DNA of 40,594 nucleotides from Actinomycetes bacterium (GCA_014190275.1 BJGE01000010.1:1-40594), one strand, 5' to 3'. Counted from the stretch's first letter, positions 1-8,612 are shown. Notes: generated from the sequence alone by a model not told the origin. Translations and numbers: made by a program.

Positions 1-637
1 CGTCCATCGGTGTGGGCCGCCTCGATAGGTGGGCCAGTAACGGCTTCAATTCCTTGCCTTCGAGCGCTGTTGCCAAACCCAAGCGGTGCACCGCACTGAC
101 CGCATTCGGGCTTGCGTAGATGACAACCCCGCCTGCGTCAAGCCGGATCAGGCCATCGCCCACCCGAGGTGAATCAGCAGATTCATCAACTACGATCAGC
201 GCTGGGAAGTTGCCTTCCACGAGCATGCGTAGCAGATCGTCGGCAGTTTGTAAGTAGACCTCTTCAAGTTTTCCCGCGACCCTTGGTTGTTCCGATGAGT
301 GTCGCGCCACCACTGCGATCACCCGGTCACCAAAGTGCACCGGGTAGGCATGTTTGACGTTCTGGCCAAAGGCCAGCGCCTGGTCAATATCCGCAAAGCG
401 CCCACGGGGCGCAAAATCCCCGATCACATCGGCTGGGACTCGGGTCGGCGCCGTAGTCGGGCGAACCTGTGCCACCGCGACCAACCCGCCTTCGTTCCAG
501 GTTGGCAGCCAGAGCACGAGGTCACTCAAAGCTAAGTCGGCGAGGAGAGACCATTCGCCCACAACGGCGTACAGGCGATCAATCTCTGCGGCAGTTAAAT
601 CGGTGCGCTCGCTAGCAAGCTTCGCCACGGTCGACAT
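1..637 (-). CDS. pdtaS: PdtaS-like sensor histidine kinase, N-terminal part (runs off window)
   Basis: About 212 codons read leftwards from an ATG at 637 and leave the window before any stop. The translation begins MSTVAKLASERTDLTAAEID and continues with a WSLLADLALSDLVLW segment, VAQVRPTTAPT, and later SPRVGDGLIRLDAGGVVIYASPNA. This is the GAF-like then PAS-like sensory half of the actinobacterial two-component kinase PdtaS (Rv3220c type), which signals to the antiterminator PdtaR. The catalytic HisKA_2/HATPase half lies outside the window. The ATG lies 6 nt after a TACACT hexamer and has no Shine-Dalgarno, so a leaderless transcript is plausible. It is divergent from the ThDP enzyme gene, 52 bp away. 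The family call rests on remembered similarity to Rv3220c and on the neighbouring genes, which follow the mycobacterial order. Confidence 0.85.
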   Translation of the reverse strand, partial: MSTVAKLASERTDLTAAEIDRLYAVVGEWSLLADLALSDLVLWLPTWNEGGLVAVAQVRPTTAPTRVPADVIGDFAPRGRFADIDQALAFGQNVKHAYPVHFGDRVIAVVARHSSEQPRVAGKLEEVYLQTADDLLRMLVEGNFPALIVVDESADSPRVGDGLIRLDAGGVVIYASPNAVSAVHRLGLATALEGKELKPLLAHLSRRPTPMD

Positions 638-689
638 CCCAGAAGTGTAAGCCGTGACAGTGGACGAAGATTTTGGGTACGGTGGCTAG
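638..689. promoter_or_regulatory. Divergent promoter region between pdtaS and the ThDP enzyme
   Basis: This 52-bp gap holds outward signals on both strands. On the plus strand GTGACA (654-659), an 18-bp spacer and TACGGT (678-683) place the expected transcription start at about 690, exactly on the GTG start codon of the ThDP enzyme. On the minus strand TACACT ends 6 nt before the pdtaS ATG. Neither gene has a Shine-Dalgarno, so both may be leaderless, as is common in actinobacteria. Hexamers were assigned by eye. Confidence 0.4.
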
Positions 690-2351
690 GTGAATGGACA
701 CGGGGGCACCCACGCGGTTGACGCGGCCGTGGCAACTGGTGTTACCCACCTTTTCACCCTCAGCGGCGCGCACGTTTTCCCGCTCTACGATGCCGCCGTT
801 GGCGGGAAGGATTCGGTGCTGGCCGCGGCGGATCGCCGCGCGGCTGAGCGCGATGGACCATTGCGGCTGATCGACGTGCGCCATGAGCAAACCGCAGTTT
901 TCGCAGCTGAGGCGATGGGTAAGTTGACTCGAATACCTGGGTTTGCCGCCCTCACCGCCGGACCGGGTGTCACCAACGGGATTAGCGCTATCACCGGGGC
1001 ATACTTCAACGGATCACCATTGGTCGTGCTCGGTGGCCGGGCGCCCGATACCCGCTGGGGTTCTGGGGCACTGCAAGAACTTGATCAACCACCCATGGTG
1101 GCCAACGTCACCAAGAAGGCTTTCACGATCCACGATCCGGCCCGTATTCGAGAAGGCGTCCAGGGCGCATTCGAGTTGGCCCGCACACCCCACCGTGGCC
1201 CAGTTTTTGTTGATGTCCCGATGGATATTTTATTCAGTTGGGCCGAGGTCTGCGCCCCGGCAAGTGCAGCTTTGCACCGACTAGCACCCGACCCCGATCT
1301 GATTCAGCAAGCCGCGGCACTTATCACCGCCTCCCGGCACCCGGTGGTCATAATTGGTGGCGACGTCTGGCAGGGCGGCGCGGTTGAACACGCCCAAGAG
1401 TTCATCCGGGGGCTGGGCTTACCTACTATCGCCAATGGCATGGGGCGCGGGGTGTTACCGCCTTCAGACCCCCACCTCGTAACTCGAGCACGATCCCAGG
1501 CATTCGCGAAATGCGACCTCGTTATAGTCGTTGGCACCCCACTTGATTTTCGACTTGGCTACGGGAGTTTTGGTGATCCGCCCGTGAACGTGGTGCATCT
1601 TGTGGATGCGGGGTCGCAGCGCTCATCCCACGCGCCGCAGGCATGCACGATTGCCGGCGACCTCGGGTTGTCGATGGATGCGATTGCGAGTGCCACCACC
1701 CCTCCAGACTTCGGGGCGTGGCGTGCTGGCCTGCGCGATTTATCCCTTGCCGCGATTGCAAATGATGATCAGCTATTCCAAAGCAGTAGTTCACCTATCC
1801 ATCCTGCCCGGATTTACGGAGATCTACTGCCTCGCCTTACAGCTGACAGCGTGGTAATCGGCGATGGAGGCGACTTCGTTTCGTTCGCCGGGAAGTACAT
1901 CGAGCCGGCACTACCTGGGCGCTGGCTGGATCCGGGGCCGTATGGCTGCCTCGGCACCGGCCCTGGCTATGCGATGGCCGCCAGACTTGCGAATCCAGCA
2001 TCCCCGGTGTTCGTGCTGATGGGTGATGGCGCCGCAGGATTTTCTATTATGGACATGGAGTCATTAGTCCGTCATCGGCTACCAGTGGTGATCATTATCG
2101 GGAACAATCAAGGCTGGGCATTGGAGAAGCAGCCAATGCAATTCCTTTATGGATACGACGTTATCGCCGATCTCCCTGCCGCCCGTTACGACATCATCAT
2201 GCAAACACTTGGTGGCGGTGGCGAGCTTGTGACCGAAGCCAAGGACATCGGACCGGCACTGGATCGGGCGATGAACGCCAATTTGCCCTACGTCGTCAAC
2301 ATCATGACCGATCCAGAAGCTAGCTATCCGCGAAGCACCACCGGAATCTAG
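690..2351 (+). CDS. ilvG: Acetolactate synthase-like ThDP-dependent enzyme (IlvG-like)
   Basis: 553 residues with the three-domain architecture of ThDP decarboxylases and synthases. The N-terminal pyrimidine-binding domain has the activating glutamate in RHEQTAVFAAEA (E66), followed by TAGPGVTNG. A central domain follows from about 190 to 330. The C-terminal pyrophosphate-binding domain has GDG (445-447) and an NN about 26 residues later, which forms the Mg-ThDP motif. The sequence tracks mycobacterial IlvG (Rv1820): SPLVVLGGRAPDTRWG, MGRGV, GPYGCLGTGPGYA and a C-terminus in VNIMTDPEASYPR. It is annotated by homology as an acetolactate synthase large subunit, but these stand-alone members have no small subunit and their true substrate is unsettled. 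Oxalyl-CoA or 2-hydroxyacyl-CoA lyase activity are alternatives. The start is GTG and probably leaderless. Confidence 0.85.
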   Translation: MNGHGGTHAVDAAVATGVTHLFTLSGAHVFPLYDAAVGGKDSVLAAADRRAAERDGPLRLIDVRHEQTAVFAAEAMGKLTRIPGFAALTAGPGVTNGISAITGAYFNGSPLVVLGGRAPDTRWGSGALQELDQPPMVANVTKKAFTIHDPARIREGVQGAFELARTPHRGPVFVDVPMDILFSWAEVCAPASAALHRLAPDPDLIQQAAALITASRHPVVIIGGDVWQGGAVEHAQEFIRGLGLPTIANGMGRGVLPPSDPHLVTRARSQAFAKCDLVIVVGTPLDFRLGYGSFGDPPVNVVHLVDAGSQRSSHAPQACTIAGDLGLSMDAIASATTPPDFGAWRAGLRDLSLAAIANDDQLFQSSSSPIHPARIYGDLLPRLTADSVVIGDGGDFVSFAGKYIEPALPGRWLDPGPYGCLGTGPGYAMAARLANPASPVFVLMGDGAAGFSIMDMESLVRHRLPVVIIIGNNQGWALEKQPMQFLYGYDVIADLPAARYDIIMQTLGGGGELVTEAKDIGPALDRAMNANLPYVVNIMTDPEASYPRSTTGI

Positions 2352-2381
2352 CCCATCTTAAACCTTTCGAAGAACTCTGGT

Positions 2382-4022
2382 TTACCAAAAATGCAGGCGT
2401 GATAGCGGCACACTCGCCACCGGATTACCGGCCAAATTCGCACCCCGCCAGTGCACCGCGCTGCCATCTGGCAGCACCGTTACCTCACCGAGTTCACCGT
2501 GCGCAATCAAGTCACTGGAACGGATCGTCCGACAGCCTCGTACCGCAACAGCGCGACGCGCGGTCGGGGCCGGGCCTTCAGCTAGTGCCTGACCATTCGA
2601 CAGGAGAAATGATAAATCTGACGGAACGGCGCCGAATGCGCCGAATTGTTCCGCGATGACAAGGGGTTCGGCGGTATCAATACTCGCATTTGGATCCCCA
2701 ACGACTCCCCACGCCGGGAAGCCAGCTTTAAGGATCAAAACCGGTTTGGCTGCAAATGTGGCGGGTCTCCAAAGCACGAGGTCGGCAAGCAGGCCGGGCG
2801 CGATGCTGCCAACTTCGTGGGAAATACCGTGGGCCATCGCCGGATTCACCGTGATCTTGGCCAGGTACCGCAGGATGCGCTCATTGTCGTCAGTGCGCTC
2901 CTGCGCACCGGTATTCATTACCCCGGCCATCGCAAAAGTGCGCCACCAGGTTTCGCCAGCTCGCCCCATGCCCTGCGCATCTGATGATGTCATCGAGATA
3001 ACACCCAGGTCATGTAACCGGTTCTCAGCTGCCATCGTGACACCGCGGACGCGAGCTGCAGCAATTCGAACATCGCGGTCATCAGCGTGATCAAGGCTGT
3101 GCACGAGCATGAGCATGTCGAGGTGCTCCGCTAGAGCATTAACCCCGTAGGGCAAAGTGGGGTTGGTGGATGAAGTCAAGATATTGTCGCGGCCAGCGAG
3201 CGTCAGAACATCCGGTGCGTGGCCCCCTCCGCAACCTTCTACATGGAAGGCATGGATGGCTCTTCCATCAATTACCGCGATAGTGTCGGCGACCGACAAA
3301 GTTTCATTCAAGCCGTCGGTGTGCAGTGCGACTTGGATGTCGGCCGCATCGGCGCAGCGCAGGGCGGTATCGATGGTTCGCAGGGTTGCGCCGGTATCCT
3401 CGTGAACTTTCAATCCGCAAACATGTGCACGCACCGCCTCATCCAAGGTCGCACCCACCGAAGACGAGGCTCGGCCCAATAGGCCGATATTGAGTGGGAA
3501 AGCGTCCATCGCGCGCATTGCTCGCCCCAATACCCACGGCGAATTCACGCCCACACCCCACATCGGTCCGGCCTCTTGCCCGATTACCGTGGTAATTCCG
3601 GAGGCAATCTCCGCATCGAGAACCCGCGGGCTAAGGGTGTGAACATGAGTATCTACGCCACCTGCGGTGGCAATTAGCCCATCGCCAGGTATAACGACGG
3701 TGCCAGACCCAATAATGATGTCGACGGCACCGGCAACATTAGGGTTGCCGGCTTTACCGATTGCCGAGATTCGGCCCGCTCGAATTCCGATACTAGCCAC
3801 CCGGATGCCCAAAACTGCATCCAAAATAACCACGTTGGTAACGACCACATCGCATGACTCCGAAGTCGTGACCGGATGCAGGCCGATACCGTCACGCCCG
3901 GTATTACCGAAGCCCACCTGAAATTCATCACCCGAGTCAAAGGCCCGTTCAGGTATTCGGAGTCGAAGTCCCGTGTCACCAAGATGCAAGACATCACCGG
4001 TGACGTAACCGTAACTACTCAC
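2382..4022 (-). CDS. ureC: Urease alpha subunit (divergent)
   Basis: The catalytic subunit that hydrolyses urea to ammonia and carbamate at a di-nickel centre. I start it at GTG 4022, whose GTGA overlaps the ureAB stop by 4 nt. This gives 546 residues beginning at the family's YGxxxGD motif; an upstream extension to 4112 would lie inside ureAB. Nickel ligands are all present: H126/H128 (DTHVH), carbamylated K205 (GLKVHEDTG), H234 (LHTDGLNE), H260 (AFHVEG) and D348 (SSDAQGMGR). H207, flap H308 and R324 are also kept. Two positions are unusual: the flap cysteine (C319 of Klebsiella urease) is V307, and the tryptophan of HEDWG is T210. The protein is about 20 residues shorter than usual, and its end SRLHFW replaces the usual QRYFLF-like tail. 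No ureDEFGH maturation gene is in the window. Confidence 0.9.
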   Translation of the reverse strand: MSSYGYVTGDVLHLGDTGLRLRIPERAFDSGDEFQVGFGNTGRDGIGLHPVTTSESCDVVVTNVVILDAVLGIRVASIGIRAGRISAIGKAGNPNVAGAVDIIIGSGTVVIPGDGLIATAGGVDTHVHTLSPRVLDAEIASGITTVIGQEAGPMWGVGVNSPWVLGRAMRAMDAFPLNIGLLGRASSSVGATLDEAVRAHVCGLKVHEDTGATLRTIDTALRCADAADIQVALHTDGLNETLSVADTIAVIDGRAIHAFHVEGCGGGHAPDVLTLAGRDNILTSSTNPTLPYGVNALAEHLDMLMLVHSLDHADDRDVRIAAARVRGVTMAAENRLHDLGVISMTSSDAQGMGRAGETWWRTFAMAGVMNTGAQERTDDNERILRYLAKITVNPAMAHGISHEVGSIAPGLLADLVLWRPATFAAKPVLILKAGFPAWGVVGDPNASIDTAEPLVIAEQFGAFGAVPSDLSFLLSNGQALAEGPAPTARRAVAVRGCRTIRSSDLIAHGELGEVTVLPDGSAVHWRGANLAGNPVASVPLSRLHFW

Positions 4023-4741
4023 CGCATCTGCTCCATCAGGTTGGCTACCGCAGACTCCGCTTGCTCGATTGACCCGTACGCCGCACCGTTGACCACATCC
4101 AGGTAGCCGCATTGGCGCAACATCAGGAGCGCTCGGTCGCGCACCGCCGCATCATCCAAAGGCCCATCGATGACCCCGGTATTGCCCACCATGATGCGTT
4201 CACCGCCAATTGCTCGCATTGGCAATGAGACTCGGTCATTTGGGTTCAGCCAGACCACCGAACCGGTTTCAATTGCCAAATGGTGCCCGTAGGCCGCGCC
4301 GCGATCTAAGCGCAACCTCGGGTTTACTTCGGCCAGGTGAATATGCGATGTGATCCCGATCGGGGTAGCCGCCTCATTCACTATCGTGATTAGCGGACCC
4401 GAGAGCAGTTGAGTTTCATTAGCAGCCACCTGCTCGGTTGCTCCGAATGGATTGCGCACAATCACTAGGCGGGTACCATCATCAAACCTAGCTTCAACTC
4501 GCACCTCGGTGACAACGCAAATCACATCAGGCAGCACGTCATTGGCAGTCAGTACCCGGGCGGCTTGGTCGCGCGCTTCGGTAAGTGACAGGCCATCACG
4601 AGCGAACTCGCAAACTGCATTTGCGATGATGGCGGTAGCCTCAGGCACATTGAGTTGGAGCCCCCTTGCCTTGCGCTGCCACGCTAGCTGCGACTGGGTG
4701 AAAAGCAGTAGCCGATCAGACTCCCCCGGGGTCAGTGCCAT
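4019..4741 (-). CDS. ureAB: Urease gamma-beta fusion protein
   Basis: 240 residues that join two structural urease subunits. Residues 1 to about 100 are the gamma subunit (LTPGESDRLLLF, then LQLNVPEATAIIANAV, FARDGLS, and VRVEARFDDGTRLVIVRNP). Residues from about 115 are the beta subunit (SHIHLAEVNPRLRLDR, then GSVVWLNPNDRVSLPMRAIGG). Fused gamma-beta chains are known from Helicobacter UreA and from several actinobacteria. The stretch after about 200 (RDRALLMLRQCGYLDVVNG onward) has no counterpart I recognise in ordinary UreB and may be lineage-specific. The stop overlaps the alpha-subunit start as GTGA, indicating translational coupling. The amidohydrolase gene ends 355 bp-scale upstream in the same direction: its stop at 4755 is only 13 bp before this start. 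Confidence 0.9.
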   Translation of the reverse strand: MALTPGESDRLLLFTQSQLAWQRKARGLQLNVPEATAIIANAVCEFARDGLSLTEARDQAARVLTANDVLPDVICVVTEVRVEARFDDGTRLVIVRNPFGATEQVAANETQLLSGPLITIVNEAATPIGITSHIHLAEVNPRLRLDRGAAYGHHLAIETGSVVWLNPNDRVSLPMRAIGGERIMVGNTGVIDGPLDDAAVRDRALLMLRQCGYLDVVNGAAYGSIEQAESAVANLMEQMR

Positions 4742-4754
4742 CTAGTGAATCCCT

Positions 4755-6362
4755 TCACGGCCAAATGCGTTTACCATCAGACCAAGTACCCACTACCGAG
4801 ATGCCTTCAATCTGCATCGGATCAACAAATCGCGGATCGGTTGCGAGCCAGACCAGATCGGCTCTCGCACCGGGGCGAATTACCCCAGCGCTATCGTCAC
4901 CGGCTTGAAAAGCCACCCCTGAGGTGTAAGCCAGAAGGGCTTCCTCAACCGTTAGGCACTCCTGCGGCATCCAGGACGGATCCGTAGCCGTCATTTTGCG
5001 CGTCACGGCCACCTGAATACCAGCGAGTGGCGCATAAGTCGTTACCGGCCAATCACTACCAAAGGAGACCGGAGCGCCACTTTTGAGAATCGTACCGATC
5101 ATAAACTGTCGATTGGTGCGCTCCGCCCCCAATCGTGGTTCGGTTAATTCAGTCTGCCATGAATCAAATTTCGCCCAATACGGCTCAAAGTTAGCGATGA
5201 CTCCAAGTTCAGCGAAGCGGCCAATATCTGCGGCATCAACCAATTGAGTGTGCGCGATGATCGGGCGCCGATCGCGAGCACCGTTGCTGACGCTCGCATA
5301 CTCGATCGCGTCGAGCGCCATTCGCGCCGCACCATCTCCGATGGCATGGATATGAGTTTGGAATCCAAGGGCATCGATGGTGGCCACCGCTATCTTCAAT
5401 TCAACCGGGTTCCAGTTCGGCAGGCCCTTAGTATGCGGACAATCACAATATGGTTCCAGTAGCGCGCCGGTAGTCGACTCGATCACGCCATCGGCGAAGA
5501 ACTTGATGGTGTTTGCCGTGAGCCTAGGCGAACCAGCCGCAATCACCTGGGCGCGAGATGCCACGAATTGCGCAACCTGGTCGCGCCAACTATTCGGATC
5601 TGCCCAAAGCGCCATTGCGACTCGAAAGTTCACCAGACCCCGTTGATCAGCTTGAATCCAAGTGTCCACTCCAGTGGGCTCAACCCAAGCATCTTGTACC
5701 CAGGTCAGGCCGGCGGATGCAAAGCATTTATTGGCATGTGCGATTGCCCCCATCAAGGTCTCGAGCTCTACCGGCGGCAGCAAGTCAAAAACCGGACGCC
5801 AAGCACCCCACTCACGCAATGTTCCCGTAGGTTCACCGTTTGCATCTAGCACAATTTCACCGTCATGTGGTTGCACTAGTCCACGCGTGTAGCCCGCTCG
5901 GCGCAGTGCTTCGGAGTTGACCCAAACCGTGTGGTAATCGGTGGCACGCAGCACCACCGGACGATCGGGGATCACGGCATCTAGCCAAGCCGCCATGAAT
6001 ACACCGTCGGGAGCCAAGGTGTGGTCAAAACCCTCGCCCCGAATCCACTCTGCGGTCGGATGGGCATCGGCCCACCGGCCCACCGCAGCCGCAATGGCCT
6101 CGACACTTACCCCATCTCGTACCGGCGCAAACTGCTGCTCTAAGCCACCAAATACCGGGTGCACATGGCCATCGCCAAAACCGGCGCAGATGAAGCCGCC
6201 GGCTGCGTCGATTACCTGCTCGGCCGGCAATCGCTTAGCGGTGGCACCGATGGCCAGGATGTTTCCAGCCTCAATGAGTACCGAATCTGTTACCGCTATC
6301 TCGCCGCTGGGGAGCCGTGTGCCCGTCCAAACGGTCGCATTTTCGATCCGAACGGTACCCAT
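4755..6362 (-). CDS. YtcJ-like metal-dependent amidohydrolase
   Basis: About 535 residues of the amidohydrolase superfamily (amidohydrolase_3, YtcJ/exoenzyme-regulatory type). Visible motifs are GFGDGHVHPVFGG (first metal ligands HxH, about residues 66-68), a substrate-binding HIHAIGDGA, AHTQLVD, and FGSDWPVTTYAPLAGIQ near the C-terminus, with the usual ending in which AGVIRPGARADLVWLATDP leads into the small beta-sandwich domain. Members hydrolyse amide bonds of small molecules or formylated amines, but the substrate cannot be read here. ATG 6362 is chosen because GGAG lies 6 nt upstream; a longer start at 6404 would collide more with the divergent acetyltransferase. The gene ends 13 bp before ureAB, so the three probably form one operon, which suggests nitrogen scavenging from amides and urea. 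Confidence 0.8.
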   Translation of the reverse strand: MGTVRIENATVWTGTRLPSGEIAVTDSVLIEAGNILAIGATAKRLPAEQVIDAAGGFICAGFGDGHVHPVFGGLEQQFAPVRDGVSVEAIAAAVGRWADAHPTAEWIRGEGFDHTLAPDGVFMAAWLDAVIPDRPVVLRATDYHTVWVNSEALRRAGYTRGLVQPHDGEIVLDANGEPTGTLREWGAWRPVFDLLPPVELETLMGAIAHANKCFASAGLTWVQDAWVEPTGVDTWIQADQRGLVNFRVAMALWADPNSWRDQVAQFVASRAQVIAAGSPRLTANTIKFFADGVIESTTGALLEPYCDCPHTKGLPNWNPVELKIAVATIDALGFQTHIHAIGDGAARMALDAIEYASVSNGARDRRPIIAHTQLVDAADIGRFAELGVIANFEPYWAKFDSWQTELTEPRLGAERTNRQFMIGTILKSGAPVSFGSDWPVTTYAPLAGIQVAVTRKMTATDPSWMPQECLTVEEALLAYTSGVAFQAGDDSAGVIRPGARADLVWLATDPRFVDPMQIEGISVVGTWSDGKRIWP

Positions 6363-6464
6363 CTGCACTCCGATTTCATAGTTCTGCGGATCCGCTACCA
6401 CCACCGCGGACTAGTTACAGGGCACACTACATTGATCATTCCATCCAGTGAGGGAAAGCCACTT

Positions 6465-6944
6465 TTGAAAATCCGCGAGATCAACCAGGTGGAATTCGTC
6501 GCCGCGGGTGACCTGTGCGTGCGAGCCTATGAGGTGGGTGGCCACCTGGAATCGGGCAGTGACTACGCAAGGACCCTCCGAGCTGTCGCCCACCGCGCCG
6601 AACATGCCTTGGTGCTGGTCGCAGAAGTTGGCGGCCAACTCGTGGGCACGGTCACAATCTGCGCTCCCGGCACCGAATACGCAGAAATATGCGGACCTGG
6701 CGAACTAGAGTTTCGATTCCTCGCCGTCGAGCCAACGGTCTGGGGCCAGGGCATCGGTCAGCGGTTGGTCGCCGAGTGCGAGAGATACGGGCAGGGGCTG
6801 GCGACTCAATTGGTTATTTGCGTGATCGAAATCAATGCAGCCGGGCACAGCTTCTACCTGAAACTGGGATTTGAGCGCGTACCAGAACGTGACTGGGAGC
6901 CGCAGCCGGGGATCAACCTGCAGGCCTACCGAAAGTTGCTGTAA
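6465..6944 (+). CDS. GNAT family N-acetyltransferase
   Basis: 159 residues from TTG 6465, preceded by GAGGGAAAG. An upstream in-frame TTG at 6432 is an alternative. The fold is the GNAT acyl-CoA-dependent acetyltransferase: LVLVAEVGGQLVGTVTI (beta2-beta3), GELEFRFLAVEPTVWGQGIG (beta4 and the acetyl-CoA pyrophosphate-binding Q/RxxGxG loop), then LVICVIEINAAGHSFYLKLGFERV (beta5, alpha4 with the N-x-x-AxxFYxKxGF signature). It ends in QAYRKLL. The acceptor is unknown. It is convergent with the thioesterase gene, 11 bp away, and divergent from the amidohydrolase. Confidence 0.8.
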   Translation: MKIREINQVEFVAAGDLCVRAYEVGGHLESGSDYARTLRAVAHRAEHALVLVAEVGGQLVGTVTICAPGTEYAEICGPGELEFRFLAVEPTVWGQGIGQRLVAECERYGQGLATQLVICVIEINAAGHSFYLKLGFERVPERDWEPQPGINLQAYRKLL

Positions 6945-6955
6945 ACCCTATTGGC

Positions 6956-7351
6956 CTAACTGAAGTTATCGCGATTCACGATGACGCGGGTTACGGTACC
7001 GACTCCGATGCGCTTGGATTGCCCGGTTGCCAAGGTGTGGGTGGCGCTTACCGCGAAGGAGACGCGCTTGCCGACTACATCAATTACCTCGGCGTGCGCG
7101 TGCACCTTGGCATCAATAGGCGAGGCAGCAACATGGTCCACTTCCACTCGAGTACCAACCGAGGTGAGGTCCGGGGCAAGGCGTCCGGCAAGGGCAGCGC
7201 AGGTAGCCGCCTCAAGTAGCGCGATCAAACGTGGTGTCGCCAAGAACACCACGTCGCCGCTGCCAATCCACTGGGCGGTATCGGCAGCTTTCACCATCAT
7301 GGTGGCATCACCATATGCATTGAGTAACTCATCGAAAGTCGAATCAGGCAT
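6956..7351 (-). CDS. Hotdog-fold thioesterase (FlK-like)
   Basis: 131 residues with the pattern of fluoroacetyl-CoA thioesterase-like single hotdog proteins: VVFLATPRLIALLEAATCAAL (central helix with a threonine and glutamate in the positions of the FlK catalytic T42 and E50), SVGTRVEVDHVAASP (the histidine corresponding to H76), and VVGKRVSFAVSATHT. These enzymes hydrolyse small acyl-CoA thioesters; real fluoroacetyl-CoA activity is rare and not implied. The gene sits 17 bp downstream of the biotinyl-protein gene on the same strand and may be co-transcribed with it. Confidence 0.75.
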   Translation of the reverse strand: MPDSTFDELLNAYGDATMMVKAADTAQWIGSGDVVFLATPRLIALLEAATCAALAGRLAPDLTSVGTRVEVDHVAASPIDAKVHAHAEVIDVVGKRVSFAVSATHTLATGQSKRIGVGTVTRVIVNRDNFS

Positions 7352-7368
7352 ACTCTGGATCCAAATAA

Positions 7369-7584
7369 CTACAAGACAATTGCGATGACATCGCCTTCGC
7401 GCACGACATCGCCTGGCGCAACGGCAATTTCGGTGACAACACCGGCTTCTTCGCAGACAACCGGAATCTCCATCTTCATGGATTCAAGAATTACCAAGGT
7501 ATCACCGACACCAACTTCGTCGCCGACGCCAGCGACCACGGCAAGGACGGACGCGACCATCTCAGCACGTAGGGTCTGTGCCAT
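7369..7584 (-). CDS. Biotin/lipoyl attachment domain protein (TB7.3-like)
   Basis: A 71-residue stand-alone biotinyl domain. The biotinylation motif ESMKMEIPV places the acceptor lysine at K37, and both symmetric halves of the biotinyl fold are visible (VASVLAVVAGVGDEV and GVVTEIAVAPGDVVREGD). It matches M. tuberculosis TB7.3 (Rv3221c), which is also the neighbour of pdtaS and of the anti-sigma/sigma pair. It would serve as a biotin carrier for an acyl-CoA or pyruvate carboxylase encoded elsewhere. An acceptable Shine-Dalgarno (GAGGG) precedes the ATG. Confidence 0.88.
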   Translation of the reverse strand: MAQTLRAEMVASVLAVVAGVGDEVGVGDTLVILESMKMEIPVVCEEAGVVTEIAVAPGDVVREGDVIAIVL

Positions 7585-7638
7585 TTGCCCTCCTCAGACT
7601 TCGATTATTCTTTCATGATTGCGCACCGGATGGTGCCA

Positions 7639-7905
7639 TTAGTCACGATAAGTGACACTGATTTGATGTAGTTCGGCCACAATTCGAGCCCGACGATCAT
7701 CGGTGATCTGAGCCCCCGAACAAGATCGTTTAACCATCGACTTGATCAAGACTTCAGCCGCATATAGGTCACTACACGGCGGGCATTCGGCCAAATGCCT
7801 AGTGACTTCTAGGTGGTGCACCTCGTCAATCTCGCCATCTATATACACATAGGTAAGTGAAATTACCTCGGTGCAGGGCGTTTCATGTGGCTTGCCGCAG
7901 CTCAT
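7639..7905 (-). CDS. rsrA: Redox-sensing zinc anti-sigma factor RsrA/RshA
   Basis: 88 residues of the ZAS family. C3, C11, H37, C41 and C44 fall at the same numbers as in Streptomyces RsrA, with the zinc motif HLAECPPC (H37-x3-C41-x2-C44) and PHETPC supplying C11. In the family, oxidation forms a disulphide between C11 and a zinc cysteine, which expels zinc and frees the sigma factor. A later KRSC matches the conserved C-terminal cysteine. The ATG overlaps the sigR TGA (ATGA, 7902-7905), so the two are translationally coupled. Confidence 0.93.
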   Translation of the reverse strand: MSCGKPHETPCTEVISLTYVYIDGEIDEVHHLEVTRHLAECPPCSDLYAAEVLIKSMVKRSCSGAQITDDRRARIVAELHQISVTYRD

Positions 7906-8564
7906 GGCCGGCCCCCTTCCGCAGGCGCCGCCGAGATAAGTCCGCGCGCAACCGCGTACTCGGTGAGCTCCTCGCGCAAGAGCCGGCGCCCCCGATGCAG
8001 TCGCGACATTACGGTGCCCACCGGGGTCTCCATGATGTCCGCGATCTCCTTATAGGAGAAACCTTCGACATCAGCCAGATAGACCGCAAGTCGAAAGTCT
8101 TCCGGCACCGCGGCTAGCGCTTCTACTATCTCGGTATCGACCAAATGATCAAGTGCCTCAACTTCAGCCGACCGCAAACCCGTTGAAGTATGTGATTCAG
8201 CTTCGTGGATCTGCCCGTCAGTTAAGTCATCGGTGCCGCTCTGGTAAGGCTGACGCTGTTTCTTTCGATAAATGTTTATATAGGTATTGGTGAGAATCCG
8301 AAACATCCAGGCTTTCATGTTGGTGCCCTCGGTGAATGAGTCGAAGGCCGCGAAAGCCTTGACATAGGTCTCCTGAACCAGGTCTTCAGCATCTGCGGGG
8401 TTGCGGGTCATCCGCAGCGCAGCCCCATACAGCTGGTCCATAACGGGTAAGGAATCGCGCTCAAAGCGCTCAACGCGCTCTCGCGCGCCCGCCACCGGGT
8501 TTTGGCCTATCGCACTGTCCATCATTAACGGGAATGCTATTGGTCTAGTGGCGAATGTGAGCAC
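7902..8564 (-). CDS. sigR: ECF sigma factor SigR/SigH (thiol-oxidative stress)
   Basis: 220 residues. Sigma region 2 is clear ([30 protein letters not shown], with [20 protein letters not shown]), and region 4 follows (LPEDF-like segment, [17 protein letters not shown], then [20 protein letters not shown]). Together with the downstream rsrA this is the SigR-RsrA thiol-oxidative stress switch of actinobacteria. GTG 8564 is the longest start and lies only a few bases downstream of the predicted transcription start; ATG 8525 is an internal alternative. No convincing Shine-Dalgarno precedes either. The upstream region has a SigR-type promoter, which implies autoregulation. Confidence 0.93.
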   Translation of the reverse strand: MLTFATRPIAFPLMMDSAIGQNPVAGARERVERFERDSLPVMDQLYGAALRMTRNPADAEDLVQETYVKAFAAFDSFTEGTNMKAWMFRILTNTYINIYRKKQRQPYQSGTDDLTDGQIHEAESHTSTGLRSAEVEALDHLVDTEIVEALAAVPEDFRLAVYLADVEGFSYKEIADIMETPVGTVMSRLHRGRRLLREELTEYAVARGLISAAPAEGGRP

Positions 8565-8573
8565 ACTAGGCCA

Positions 8574-8599
8574 AACCCCGGTAAGGGCACCGCTATTCC
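8574..8599 (-). promoter_or_regulatory. SigR/SigH-type autoregulatory promoter
   Basis: Read on the minus strand, GGAAT (8599-8595), exactly 18 bp, then GTT (8576-8574). This matches the published SigR/SigH consensus GGAAT-N18-GTT and lies immediately upstream of sigR, where the S. coelicolor and M. tuberculosis homologues also carry an autoregulated promoter. The expected start point is at about 8566, which would leave almost no leader before GTG 8564. Confidence 0.75.
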
Positions 8600-8612
8600 A
8601 AGCCAGCCAAGG

